Assembly (NCBI GenBank): GCA_034440175.1
Contig: JAWXBO010000185.1
Location: 25,951 to 89,950 of the forward strand
DNA length: 64,000 nucleotides
DNA from: SZUA-430 sp034440175
Lineage (GTDB): Bacteria; Pseudomonadota; Alphaproteobacteria; Micropepsales; Micropepsaceae
Reading direction: 5' to 3'
The position numbers and the translations under genes were made by a program. Numbering within the stretch: position 1 is the first letter of the stretch; each line of letters begins with the position of its first letter. Below, piece after piece: positions 34,942 to 43,155 of this stretch. Below the pieces are notes generated by a model. The model worked only from the letters and a program-made list of their open reading frames with translations. It did not search any database and had not been told where the DNA came from.

Positions 34942-36069
34942 TCAGGTCTGAATGTGATCGGGCTGGCTTTGACGTGCGTCATCGCCTTTTTCGCCCGGGG
35001 TATCACCGCCCGCTCCGCGTTTGTGGAAATAAATGCGCTGTGTGAACGCCCGGAATGGCGCGGTCCCAAATGCCAAATTCCAAACCCAATTCGGGGGCGC
35101 AAGATCAAGGGCGCGCCTCAGCCATAATTTTCCGGCAAACTTTGGCGCTTCCCGTGCCAAGGCCAGCCCCGGATGCGCCGCTCCTGCATGAATCCAGTCC
35201 GCGGCAAGTTGTGCGGTCCGCCGGCCAAGCCGCAACGTTTGTGCAATCCCGCCACCTGTCAGCGGTGAAACGTGACCCGCCGCATCGCCAATCAGCATCA
35301 CGCGCCCGCGATGCGTATGGCGAAGCGTTGCCCCAGCCGGAATAAGTCCCCGTCTTCGCGCTAAAATCGGACGATCCGGCAAGCCCAATCTTGTTCGATA
35401 CACATTTAGAAACGCCATTAAGTCTGGCTTCGTGCCATGCCGTGCTGCAAGACCCACCTGAGTAATTCCAACACCAGGCACCGCCCAGGCGATGTAGCCG
35501 GGTGCCAAAACACTATCCAAAAAGCAATGTAAAAATCGTCCATCGAGCCCTGGTTCAGACTCCAACTCCACCTCAAGCCCGGTCAGAAAACGTTGATTGC
35601 GATCCAGCCCGAAATATCGGGCGACGCCCGATGTCGCGCCGTCGGCTCCTATCAGCAGCTTTGCGCTCAAACCCAAGTTGGGCAACTCTATGCTGGCGTC
35701 ATGGGTCACAGCCGACTTGAACGAGGCGTCCAACACCAACTCTGCGCCTGCACGGACCGCCTCGGCCGCCAGCCAACGCAGCAGGTTTGGCGTATCGGTT
35801 GCCAGAAAATAATATCCCGGCGCTAAATGATCCGTATATCTACCGTTCGGCGCATAAAGACGTACGCCCCGGACAAGCCGCGTCAGTACAGAAGGAAAAT
35901 CGGTTTCTTCCGCCGCCTCTTTCACCAAAATGCCGGTTGTGCGAACACCCTCGCCTACATCGCTTTTGCGCTCCACGACACACACACTGAGCCCGCGCAA
36001 CGCAGCCGTCCGGGCGCACGCGAGCCCCGCAAAACTGGCCCCAATTATGATCAGGTCAAACTTGCGCAA
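34942..36069 (-). CDS. FAD-dependent oxidoreductase, geranylgeranyl-reductase-like
   Basis: A 375-residue flavoprotein. FDLIIIGASFAGLACARTAA with VCVVERK at the N-terminus is the dinucleotide-binding fold (GxSxAG variant). RVMLIGDAAGHVSPLTGGGI is the FAD-binding GD motif of the geranylgeranyl reductase/PHBH group. Substrates in this group include isoprenoid chains, quinones and aromatics, and the neighbours give no hint. TTG at 36069 just before the fold is preferred. The frame extends to GTG 36123, but that codon lies in the T-tract of the preceding terminator. Confidence 0.78.
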   Translation of the reverse strand: MRKFDLIIIGASFAGLACARTAALRGLSVCVVERKSDVGEGVRTTGILVKEAAEETDFPSVLTRLVRGVRLYAPNGRYTDHLAPGYYFLATDTPNLLRWLAAEAVRAGAELVLDASFKSAVTHDASIELPNLGLSAKLLIGADGATSGVARYFGLDRNQRFLTGLEVELESEPGLDGRFLHCFLDSVLAPGYIAWAVPGVGITQVGLAARHGTKPDLMAFLNVYRTRLGLPDRPILARRRGLIPAGATLRHTHRGRVMLIGDAAGHVSPLTGGGIAQTLRLGRRTAQLAADWIHAGAAHPGLALAREAPKFAGKLWLRRALDLAPPNWVWNLAFGTAPFRAFTQRIYFHKRGAGGDTPGEKGDDARQSQPDHIQT

Positions 36070-36123
36070 ACTGGCACCCTCAACTGATATCCCAATGATA
36101 CCGAAAGCCCTGCGCGGCCACAC

Positions 36124-36149
36124 AAAAAAGGGCGCCCATCGTAGCGCCC
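36124..36149 (-). terminator. rho-independent terminator after the VOC gene
   Basis: On the minus strand GGGCGC pairs with GCGCCC across an 8-nt loop and is followed by six T residues. It lies 22 bp beyond the stop codon of the VOC gene and separates it from the FAD oxidoreductase. Confidence 0.85.
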
Positions 36150-36170
36150 CTCACACTTATTTCCGTGCCG

Positions 36171-36626
36171 CTATTTGCTTTTGGGCTTTTTCTTGGGCGC
36201 AGGCTTGGCCTTAGACTTCGCAAGCGGCGCGCCAAACGACCATGAATGCCCAAATGGGTCTTTGAGTTGCCCAAACCGGTCGCCCCAAAACTGATCAGCT
36301 GCAGGCATCGTAATTTTAGCTCCGGCCTTTGCCGCACGCGCCATCCACTGATCGACTTCTTTCGGAGCCGTCAACTGAACGAACATGCTAACCGCCGTAC
36401 CGCCATGCTTCTCAGGCGTATTCCCGCCGGAAAACTCCGGAAAATCGTCGGACAAATAAAGCGCATGTCCGTTGACCTCGACTTCAGCGTGCATCAAGCG
36501 TTTTTTGTCGTCGCTTGGCATTGTCATGACTTCTTTTGCGCCGAGACCCTTCTTCAAAAAGGCCAGCGCCGCTTTAGCATTGCTGACCGTCAGATAAGGC
36601 ACGACAAGTTTTTGCGTCTTCGCCAT
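36171..36626 (-). CDS. VOC (glyoxalase/bleomycin-resistance fold) protein, PhnB-like
   Basis: A 151-residue vicinal-oxygen-chelate protein. VVPYLTVSNAKAALAFLKKG starts the first module and DRFGQLKDPFGHSWSFG closes the second, as in PhnB/YdcE-type proteins. The C-terminal 20 residues are Lys/Pro/Ala rich, an unusual basic tail. Activity is unknown. It ends at a strong terminator. Confidence 0.82.
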   Translation of the reverse strand: MAKTQKLVVPYLTVSNAKAALAFLKKGLGAKEVMTMPSDDKKRLMHAEVEVNGHALYLSDDFPEFSGGNTPEKHGGTAVSMFVQLTAPKEVDQWMARAAKAGAKITMPAADQFWGDRFGQLKDPFGHSWSFGAPLAKSKAKPAPKKKPKSK

Positions 36627-36657
36627 TGGTTACTCCCCGGGAAATGGTCCGCGATAT

Positions 36658-38598
36658 CTACGCTAACTTTTTTGCGTTCGCCACCAAATCCTGCACAACA
36701 GACGGGTCTGCAAGCGTTGTCGTATCACCAAGATTTGATATGTCGCCCTCAGCAATCTTCCTGAGAATGCGGCGCATGATTTTTCCAGACCTGGTCTTGG
36801 GCAAGCCCGGCGCCCACTGAATAACGTCGGGCTTGGCGATCGCACCAATTTCCTTTCCAACCCAGGCCGCGAGTTCCTTGCGCAGATCTTCCGTCGAATC
36901 GACCCCGGCTTTCAGCGTGACATAAGCATAAATGCCCTGCCCCTTGATGTCGTGCGGATAGCCAACGACAGCCGCCTCGGCAACCTTCGTGTGCCCGACC
37001 AACGCAGATTCCACTTCCGCCGTGCCCAGCCGGTGGCCCGAGACGTTGATCACATCATCGACGCGTCCCGTGATCCAGTAGTAGCCGTCGGCATCGCGCC
37101 GGCAGCCGTCGCCGGTGAAATACTTGCCCGGATAGGTTTTGAAATACGTGTCGACGAAACGCTGATGATCGCCGTAGACGGTGCGCATCTGCCCCGGCCA
37201 CGAATCGGCCAGCACCAGATTGCCCGACGCAGCGCCTTCAAGCACACGGCCTTCGGCATCGACAACTTGCGGCACAACACCGAAGAACGGCCGCGTCGCC
37301 GAGCCGGGTTTCAAGGCCGTCGCTCCCGGCAACGGCGTGATCAAAATCCCGCCCGTCTCCGTCTGCCACCATGTATCGACAACCGGACAACGGCTGTCGC
37401 CCACGACGCGGTGATACCAAAGCCAGGCTTCAGGATTGATCGGCTCGCCCACCGAACCCAACAATCGAAGCGACTTACGGCTGGTCCGCTTCACAGGCGC
37501 CTCGCCGTCGCGCATCAAGGCGCGAATCGCTGTCGGCGCGGTGTAGAAAATGTTGACTTTGTGCTTGTCGATCACTTCCCAAAAACGGGACACGGTCGGA
37601 AAGTTCGGCACGCCTTCGAACATCAAGGTCGTAGCCCCGTTCGCAAGCGGTCCATAAACAATATAGCTGTGCCCCGTCACCCAGCCCACATCGGCCGTGC
37701 ACCAATAAACGTCGCCGTCGTGATAATCGAACACGTATTGATGCGTCATCGACGCGAAGACGAGATAACCGCCCGTCGAGTGCAACACGCCCTTGGGCTT
37801 ACCGGTTGACCCGGACGTATAGAGAATGAACAACGGATCTTCCGCACCCATTTCCTCGGGCTTGCACTCGGTCGAAACCTTCGCCGCCAGCTCGTGATAC
37901 CAATGATCTCGGCCATCCGTCATCGCGACCGCCCCGCCCGTACGCCGCACCACCAAAACCGACTTCACGTTGGGGCACTGCTTCAACGCCTCGTCGGTAT
38001 TGGCCTTCAACGGAATTCGCTTGCCGCCGCGCAAACCCTCGTCGGCCGTGATTACATAATCCGATTTGCAATCGAGAACCCGCCCCGCGATGCTCTCAGG
38101 TGAAAACCCGCCGAACACCACCGAATGCACCGCTCCGATCCGCGTGCACGCCAGCATCGCATAGGCCGCCTCCGGAATCATCGGCATGTAGATCGTCACC
38201 CGGTCGCCGCGCTTGACGCCTTGGCCCTTCAGAACATTGGCGAACCGGCATACGTCCTCGTGCAGCTGGCGATAGGAAATATGCTTGGAATCCTTGGGAT
38301 CATCGCCCTCCCAAATGATCGCCGTCTGCTCGCCCCGGTTGGCCAGATGCCGGTCGATGCAATTCGCGCTGACATTCAGCACGCCGTCTTCATACCAACG
38401 CACGTACAGATTTTCGGCGTCGAATGAGACGTTCTTGACCTTTGTATAAGACTTGAGCCAATCGAGGCGCTTGCCCTGCTCGCGCCAAAACGCGGCCGGG
38501 TCGGCGATCGAGGCCTTGTAAAGGTCCTGATACTTCGCATCGTCGACGAAAGCGCGCGCCACCCACTCAGGTGAAACGGAGATAAGTTGATCGGACAT
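36658..38598 (-). CDS. acs: acetyl-CoA synthetase
   Basis: A 646-residue AMP-forming acetate-CoA ligase. FILYTSGSTGKPKGVLHSTG is the P-loop/A3 motif. WWQTETGGILITPLPG is the acetate-binding region. PKTRSGKIMRRILRKIA at the C-terminus carries the Lys that is regulated by acetylation. ATG at 38598 with AGGAG upstream is chosen over the longer frame. It activates acetate for the TCA and glyoxylate cycles or for PHB through phaAB. Confidence 0.96.
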   Translation of the reverse strand: MSDQLISVSPEWVARAFVDDAKYQDLYKASIADPAAFWREQGKRLDWLKSYTKVKNVSFDAENLYVRWYEDGVLNVSANCIDRHLANRGEQTAIIWEGDDPKDSKHISYRQLHEDVCRFANVLKGQGVKRGDRVTIYMPMIPEAAYAMLACTRIGAVHSVVFGGFSPESIAGRVLDCKSDYVITADEGLRGGKRIPLKANTDEALKQCPNVKSVLVVRRTGGAVAMTDGRDHWYHELAAKVSTECKPEEMGAEDPLFILYTSGSTGKPKGVLHSTGGYLVFASMTHQYVFDYHDGDVYWCTADVGWVTGHSYIVYGPLANGATTLMFEGVPNFPTVSRFWEVIDKHKVNIFYTAPTAIRALMRDGEAPVKRTSRKSLRLLGSVGEPINPEAWLWYHRVVGDSRCPVVDTWWQTETGGILITPLPGATALKPGSATRPFFGVVPQVVDAEGRVLEGAASGNLVLADSWPGQMRTVYGDHQRFVDTYFKTYPGKYFTGDGCRRDADGYYWITGRVDDVINVSGHRLGTAEVESALVGHTKVAEAAVVGYPHDIKGQGIYAYVTLKAGVDSTEDLRKELAAWVGKEIGAIAKPDVIQWAPGLPKTRSGKIMRRILRKIAEGDISNLGDTTTLADPSVVQDLVANAKKLA

Positions 38599-38712
38599 GG
38601 ACGGGAAATCTCCTCGCGAAGCCAGCATCGACCGGAGTATGTGCGTGACAAGCGCATGCGAGCAAGCACTACGTGGCATCGCCGTGCTGGAAAAGTTCTC
38701 CGCTGCAGCCGG

Positions 38713-38985
38713 TCAGCGCCGCTGTTTCCCGTGCCAGATGCGCACGATCAGAACTTCATGCGCTTGAACACGATATTCAATGATGTAGGGTAGAGGCGCC
38801 AGCACAAGCTCGCGGCCACCCTTGCGCCGTGACGGGCGCCCACGATTTGCCATCGTCGCAAGCGAAGCAGCAGCTTCGAGAATGGACGCACCCACGCGCT
38901 CGGCTGCGGCCGGATTGTCGCGCGAAATATAGTCCACGATGCCTTCGAAATCGCGACGCGCGGTTCCGGTCCACCGTACCTTCAA
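38713..38985 (-). CDS. RelE/ParE-superfamily toxin
   Basis: A 90-residue toxin of the ParE/RelE fold: VRWTGTARRDFEGIVDYISR at the N-terminus, AAERVGASILEAAASLA in the middle, PYIIEYRVQAHEVLIVRIWHGKQ at the end. It begins with TTG overlapping the antitoxin stop (TTGA). Members either poison gyrase (ParE) or cleave mRNA on ribosomes (RelE); sequence alone does not decide. Confidence 0.87.
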   Translation of the reverse strand: MKVRWTGTARRDFEGIVDYISRDNPAAAERVGASILEAAASLATMANRGRPSRRKGGRELVLAPLPYIIEYRVQAHEVLIVRIWHGKQRR

Positions 38986-39242
38986 GCCGCCCTCTTGCGG
39001 CGCATTTTGCTCCGGTCCTTGAATTCCGCAACGACGGTTTCATGATCGACGACATTGCCCCGCTCTATATCGCGCTCGCCTTCGAGGATCATATCGACGA
39101 TCTCGATCTCGCGGTCGACGTTGTCTTCGAGCATTCGGTTAACGTACCAGGATTTACTCCGGCCACCGCGCTTCGCCAGCCGGTCCAGCCTTGCGCTCAA
39201 TCTCTGAGAAATGCGAACCGATAGAATCGCAGGTTTACGCAC
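38982..39242 (-). CDS. ribbon-helix-helix antitoxin paired with the RelE/ParE toxin
   Basis: An 86-residue antitoxin. ILSVRISQRLSARLDRLAKR is the ribbon-helix-helix DNA-binding domain and WYVNRMLEDNV the second helix. The acidic-then-basic C-terminus should wrap the toxin. The frame is open to ATG 39299, but the 10-bp-arm palindrome at 39261-39283 would then be coding. GTG at 39242, 19 bp after the palindrome, is the better start. Confidence 0.85.
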   Translation of the reverse strand: MRKPAILSVRISQRLSARLDRLAKRGGRSKSWYVNRMLEDNVDREIEIVDMILEGERDIERGNVVDHETVVAEFKDRSKMRRKRAA

Positions 39243-39260
39243 GGAAGGCCTCCGGCCAAG

Positions 39261-39283
39261 TTTGTCATACAACGTATGACAAA
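39261..39283. promoter_or_regulatory. operator palindrome of the RelE/ParE toxin-antitoxin operon
   Basis: Perfect 10-bp arms TTTGTCATAC and GTATGACAAA flank AAC. It lies immediately upstream of the antitoxin start and is a classic autoregulation site for a ribbon-helix-helix antitoxin dimer pair. Confidence 0.75.
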
Positions 39284-39299
39284 TCACAATCAAAGTCAA

Positions 39300-39556
39300 T
39301 CGCCAGCCTCATGCAAAACCTCCGCCCTATGCTCCCTCACCGGTGGCGAGTCGAGCCGGATTCCCGGCTTCGAGCTGATAGTGCCCGTTCGCACCATTCA
39401 TGTGCCCTGAGATGGTTTTCGCCTGAACAGACGGGTTGCGGGGTAGCACGCGGAGGCGCGGAGTTTGCGAAGTAAAAACACGCTTCAGAGTCTTCGGATC
39501 GCTCCACTCCGCGATCTCGGCGCCTCCCCGTGGATTCAAATGTTCGGCACAAAACA
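39300..39556. other. gene-poor spacer with dispersed-repeat-like text
   Basis: No gene is recognised. Positions 39449-39462 (ACGCGGAGGCGCGG) resemble the degenerate dispersed intergenic repeats of many proteobacteria. An 18-mer at 39495-39512 (CGGATCGCTCCACTCCGC) recurs exactly at 55856-55873. Confidence 0.4.
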
Positions 39557-40030
39557 CTAGCGCACGGCAAACACCCGATGCGCCACCCCGCCACCGCCAG
39601 TCCGAGACTTCGTAACCGAGACGATGTTGTTCAACCAGGCATACTTGGGATCAGCAGTCTCAAACCGGGGACTGGCTCGAAAGTAATAGCGCGATGCCCC
39701 GTCAGGATCGTCTGGTTTGGAAAAATCGAGTGCATAACTTTGCTCATGATTCTCGAACAGCATGATCCCGTGCCAATGAACATAAATCAGCGCACCGTCT
39801 TGCGTTTTTAGTATCATACGAACGTCGAGCGCTCCCGAGCCATCGGCACGAATGCGCGACCAATCCGCGCCGGACATGGGCAGCACCACCCCACGCATGG
39901 CCGGACCATCAAAGCTGCCACCAGCAACATTGATAATCATGCGGTAGCCATCGGGCGTTTGCCCGACATGTATCGGCTCATCAAGCGCAACGCGGGCCTC
40001 AAACAGAAAATCCGTTTCAACTTCAGGCAT
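39557..40030 (-). CDS. DUF3237 protein
   Basis: A 157-residue protein matching DUF3237: FLFEARVALDEPIHVGQTPD, then GGSFDGPAMRGVVLPMSGAD, then YYFRASPRFETADPKYAWLN. It is a beta-barrel family of unknown function, often near catabolic genes. ATG at 40030 is used; it overlaps the end of the Ada-like gene by eight bases (ATGCCTGA). Confidence 0.85.
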   Translation of the reverse strand: MPEVETDFLFEARVALDEPIHVGQTPDGYRMIINVAGGSFDGPAMRGVVLPMSGADWSRIRADGSGALDVRMILKTQDGALIYVHWHGIMLFENHEQSYALDFSKPDDPDGASRYYFRASPRFETADPKYAWLNNIVSVTKSRTGGGGVAHRVFAVR

Positions 40031-40598
40031 GTTGATCTCCAGGTATATTGCTCTTCCGTTTCCGGAACGCAGACGGTGGCCGACTGTAGACAGCAGTAAA
40101 AGCCGCTCCCATGCGCCGTGCACTGGCAAATCCAGATTGGATTGCGATGGCGGCAAGCGGAAAATTCTTTTCATCGAGCAACCGCTTGGCGCGTTGCACG
40201 CGACGTGTTTGTGCGATTTGGGGGGGAGACGCCTGGAGATGATGGGCAAACAGGCGTGACAAATGACGGGACCCAACCCCGAGCCTTGCTGCAAGTGCCT
40301 CCACGGAACTCTTGTCAAGCGCTCCTTTGTTGATCAGGACTAACGCTCGCTCGACAGTGGTTCGGGTTCCATTCCATGCCGGACAAAACGGTGCGCTTTC
40401 AGGACGGCACCTAAGGCATGGACGAAGTCCCCTTGCTTCGGCGGCGGCCGCGCTTCGGAAGAACTGTACGTTCACTTCGCGGGGAATGCGCGCCCTGCAG
40501 ACCGGGCGGCAATACAACCCCGTGGTACGGACACCGACGAAGATGACGCCATCCAAAAGGACATCCCGGCGGACGATGCGATCATAAAGGGATTCCAT
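40023..40598 (-). CDS. Ada-like methylphosphotriester sensor with AraC HTH, lacking repair domains
   Basis: A 191-residue protein. Residues 1-75 are the Ada zinc domain with its four cysteines (TTGLYCRPVCRARIP and LRPCLRCRPE). The reactive one accepts a methyl from DNA phosphotriesters. Residues 85-185 are an AraC-type HTH (VEALAARLGVGSRHLSRLF, RRVQRAKRLL, AIAIQSGFASARRMGAAF). The AlkA glycosylase or Ogt methyltransferase domain that usually follows is absent. It could act like the separate B. subtilis AdaA, or be a truncated Ada/AlkA fusion. ATG at 40598 fits the family start. Confidence 0.82.
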   Translation of the reverse strand: MESLYDRIVRRDVLLDGVIFVGVRTTGLYCRPVCRARIPREVNVQFFRSAAAAEARGLRPCLRCRPESAPFCPAWNGTRTTVERALVLINKGALDKSSVEALAARLGVGSRHLSRLFAHHLQASPPQIAQTRRVQRAKRLLDEKNFPLAAIAIQSGFASARRMGAAFTAVYSRPPSAFRKRKSNIPGDQHA

Positions 40599-40879
40599 GT
40601 TTTTCCTGCGAACCGGTAATTGCGCAAGGTATCTGCCGGATTTGAGGTGTCCAATATCAATCAGGTGACCGCGTCCGATTTCGACCGGTCGGTGAATAGT
40701 CATTCCAGATCAATGCATGTGGCCAGACGGCAGGTCGTTTGCAGCAACGCACGATACCACCAGCTGAGCTCGCCAGCACCCGTTTGGAAACATCCGAACG
40801 GAGCTCAACTACACAGCCCAGTTTGGCAGGCTACTGATACTTCATGCATAAGAACAGGCTTGCCGGGAGCCGCCTGCAT

Positions 40880-42046
40880 TCACTCGCCGAGGACTTCATC
40901 TGTATGCTCCCCCACCGTCGGCGGGTCGAGCCGGATCGAGCATGGCGTTTTCCCGAACTTGAGCCCCGGCCGCATTGCCCGGTAGCGTCCTTCACTGGCA
41001 ATCTCGCGCTCCTCGAAGAACCCGGTCGCCTTGAAATGCGGATCGTCGAACAAGGTCGACATTTCGTTGGCGCGCATCGCCGGAATATGATGCTCGGCGC
41101 ACAGTTCCATCCACTCTTCCGTCGAGCGCGTCGCAGCCGCCTCGCACATCATGCCGTAATACGCATTGACGCGCGCCTTGCCGCCCGCTGCCGACAGGAA
41201 CCGCTCACTATTGTAGGCGTCCGCAATGCCGCCCAGTTCGAGGAACTTGACCGACCCGTCGCGGCTCGCCGGCAGCACCACCAGATACCCGTCCTTTGTC
41301 TTATAGGGTTTGCGATGCGGGGTGATCGAAGTCGGATGTCCGAATTTGCCGGGCACGTCCGGATATGTGTGTCCCCAAATGTGCTCGGCCTGAATGAACC
41401 CGGTGAAGGTCTCCAACATCGGCACTTCGACGAATTGGCCCTCGCCGGTTCGCGAACGATGTTGCAACGCCGCCAGCGTCGCGATCACCGCGAACAGCCC
41501 GCACGTTTTGTCGGCGATGATCGAGGGAAACGGCCTGAGCTCCTTGTTGTCGCCGGACAACGGCAACAGATCGCACGCCCCCGACGCCGCCTGGATCAAA
41601 TCGTCGAACGCTTGCCTTCCGTTATAGGGGCCGCCCGATCCGTAACCGACGGCCTCTACGTAGACGATATCGGGCTTCAGCGCCGCGACTTCGGCGTAAC
41701 CGAAGCCCAACCGCTTCATCGCTTCGGGCCGCATATTGTGAATGAACACATCGCCAGTGCGCACCAGTTTGCGCAGCGCCTCTTTGCCGTCGCCGCTCTT
41801 CAGATCGAGCGCCACTGATCGCTTGTTGCGATTGAGCGCCACGAACAGCGGACCCATGTTCTCCGACTTTGGCGCCTTGCCTTGATTGCGCTGCCGGTCG
41901 CCGCCCCCCGGCTCTTCGACCTTAATCACGTCAGCACCAAGATCCCCCAACGTTTGCGTGGCATAAGGGCCCAACACGAACTGGGTCAGGTCGATCACCC
42001 GCACCCCATGCAATGGCCCGCTCGCGGGCGACGACTTCGCTGTCAT
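40880..42046 (-). CDS. CaiB/BaiF (family III) CoA-transferase
   Basis: A 388-residue family III CoA-transferase. VRVIDLTQFVLGPYATQTLG and GADVIKVEEPGGGD open the domain. The catalytic Asp lies in GRQAFDDLIQAASG and the C-terminal block is TEEWMELCAEHHIPAMRAN. It moves CoA between carboxylic acids; the acid is unknown. It is divergent from the creatininase-family gene across 74 bp, so the pair may share control. Confidence 0.9.
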   Translation of the reverse strand: MTAKSSPASGPLHGVRVIDLTQFVLGPYATQTLGDLGADVIKVEEPGGGDRQRNQGKAPKSENMGPLFVALNRNKRSVALDLKSGDGKEALRKLVRTGDVFIHNMRPEAMKRLGFGYAEVAALKPDIVYVEAVGYGSGGPYNGRQAFDDLIQAASGACDLLPLSGDNKELRPFPSIIADKTCGLFAVIATLAALQHRSRTGEGQFVEVPMLETFTGFIQAEHIWGHTYPDVPGKFGHPTSITPHRKPYKTKDGYLVVLPASRDGSVKFLELGGIADAYNSERFLSAAGGKARVNAYYGMMCEAAATRSTEEWMELCAEHHIPAMRANEMSTLFDDPHFKATGFFEEREIASEGRYRAMRPGLKFGKTPCSIRLDPPTVGEHTDEVLGE

Positions 42047-42120
42047 ATCCTCACTCTATACTTGAATGGTCTAACAGGCTTACCCTAGCCGCTTCATCGC
42101 GTGAATCTCCAGAGGTCTGT

Positions 42121-42870
42121 ATGCAGCTGCACCAATCCGCGTGGCCGGAAATCGAAGACTACCTCAAGAAATCGACCGGCATTATCCTTCCCATCGGCTC
42201 GACCGAACAGCACGGCCCCAACGGCTTGCTCGGCACTGATGCAATCTGCCCCGAGTTCATAGCCAAACGTGCGGGCGACGAAAGCGGCATCTTGATCGGC
42301 CCGACCTTCAACGTCGGTTCGGCCCAGCATCATCTGGGCTTTCCCGGCACCATCACGCTCAGGCCCTCCACGATGATTGCCGCCATGCAGGATTGGACCT
42401 CCTCGCTCATGCGCCACGGCTTCGACCGCATCTATTGGTTCAATGGTCATGGCGGCAACATCGCTCCGGTTCAATCTGCATTCTCCGAAATCTACGCCGA
42501 GTTCAGCTTCGGTCGCGCCGGCTCGAATGCAAGGCCGGTCAAACTTTTCCTGCGCAATTGGTGGGATCTCGGCGGCGTCGGCGACCTCTGCCGCGAAATT
42601 TTCCCGGTCGGCGAAGGCAGCCATGCCACGGCGTCGGAAGTCTCCGTCACTTATTTCGCCTATCCCGACGCCCAAAAGCGCGTCGAGATGCATCCCAAAA
42701 TTGCTCCCAATGGCACGATCCGTGACGCCGACGACTACCGCCGCCAATTCCCCGACGGCCGCATCGGCTCCGACCCCAGCCAGGCAACACCGGAAAAAGG
42801 CAAGCGCATCGTGGAAGCGGCAAGCAAGGCGCTGATTGCGGATTATCAGGCTTTTATGCGGGCATCTTGA
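42121..42870 (+). CDS. creatininase-family amidohydrolase
   Basis: A 249-residue protein with the metal-binding motifs of the creatininase fold: LPIGSTEQHGPNGLLGTD (E, H, D ligands), WFNGHGGNI and SHATASEVS. Relatives include creatininase, FAPy deformylase (ArfB of archaea) and MftE; the substrate is not evident. ATG at 42121 with AGAGG upstream is chosen; the longer frame overlaps the CoA-transferase gene. Confidence 0.86.
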   Translation: MQLHQSAWPEIEDYLKKSTGIILPIGSTEQHGPNGLLGTDAICPEFIAKRAGDESGILIGPTFNVGSAQHHLGFPGTITLRPSTMIAAMQDWTSSLMRHGFDRIYWFNGHGGNIAPVQSAFSEIYAEFSFGRAGSNARPVKLFLRNWWDLGGVGDLCREIFPVGEGSHATASEVSVTYFAYPDAQKRVEMHPKIAPNGTIRDADDYRRQFPDGRIGSDPSQATPEKGKRIVEAASKALIADYQAFMRAS

Positions 42871-42880
42871 TATTTGATTA

Positions 42881-42906
42881 TAACATATGTTAGAATATGC
42901 TAACTA
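42881..42906. promoter_or_regulatory. overlapping palindromes before the AbrB-Doc toxin-antitoxin operon
   Basis: TAACATATGTTA (42881-42892) is a perfect 12-bp palindrome. It runs into TTAGAATATGCTAA (42890-42903), whose TTAG/CTAA ends also pair. The block is AT-rich and sits just upstream of the antitoxin start, as expected for an autoregulatory operator. Confidence 0.65.
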
Positions 42907-42918
42907 ATTGGCGGAGTT

Positions 42919-43149
42919 ATGAAAATGATCGCTCTAAAGCTGACCACCATCGGAAGTTCGACAGGCGTCGTGCTGCCCAAGGCCGCCCTCGAGAGACTGC
43001 GCGTCGAAAAGGGCGATACACTCTATCTCACAGAAACGGTCGATGGCTTCCTGATTACGCCCTACAACAAAGACGTGGCCAGCCAGCTTCAAGCGGCCGA
43101 AAAAATAATGCGCGAGGATCGCGATGTCCTGAAAGCGCTGGCGAAGTAA
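42919..43149 (+). CDS. AbrB/MazE-type antitoxin
   Basis: A 76-residue swapped-hairpin AbrB domain protein (LKLTTIGSSTGVVLPKAALE, VEKGDTLYLTETVDGFLITP) with a C-terminal helix. It is followed after six bases by a Doc toxin gene, which defines its role. Expected to bind the palindromes just upstream as well as the toxin. Confidence 0.87.
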   Translation: MKMIALKLTTIGSSTGVVLPKAALERLRVEKGDTLYLTETVDGFLITPYNKDVASQLQAAEKIMREDRDVLKALAK

Positions 43150-43155
43150 ACGACA

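Noticed and set aside
36069..36123. Upstream GTG start for the FAD oxidoreductase
   Set aside because: That codon lies in the T-tract of the preceding terminator, so it is unlikely to be transcribed with the gene.
36952..37809. 285-codon frame antisense to acs
   Set aside because: Shadow of the acetyl-CoA synthetase gene, which has all family motifs on the other strand.
40844..41818. 324-codon frame antisense to the CoA-transferase gene
   Set aside because: Shadow frame; the CoA-transferase is clearly the coding strand.
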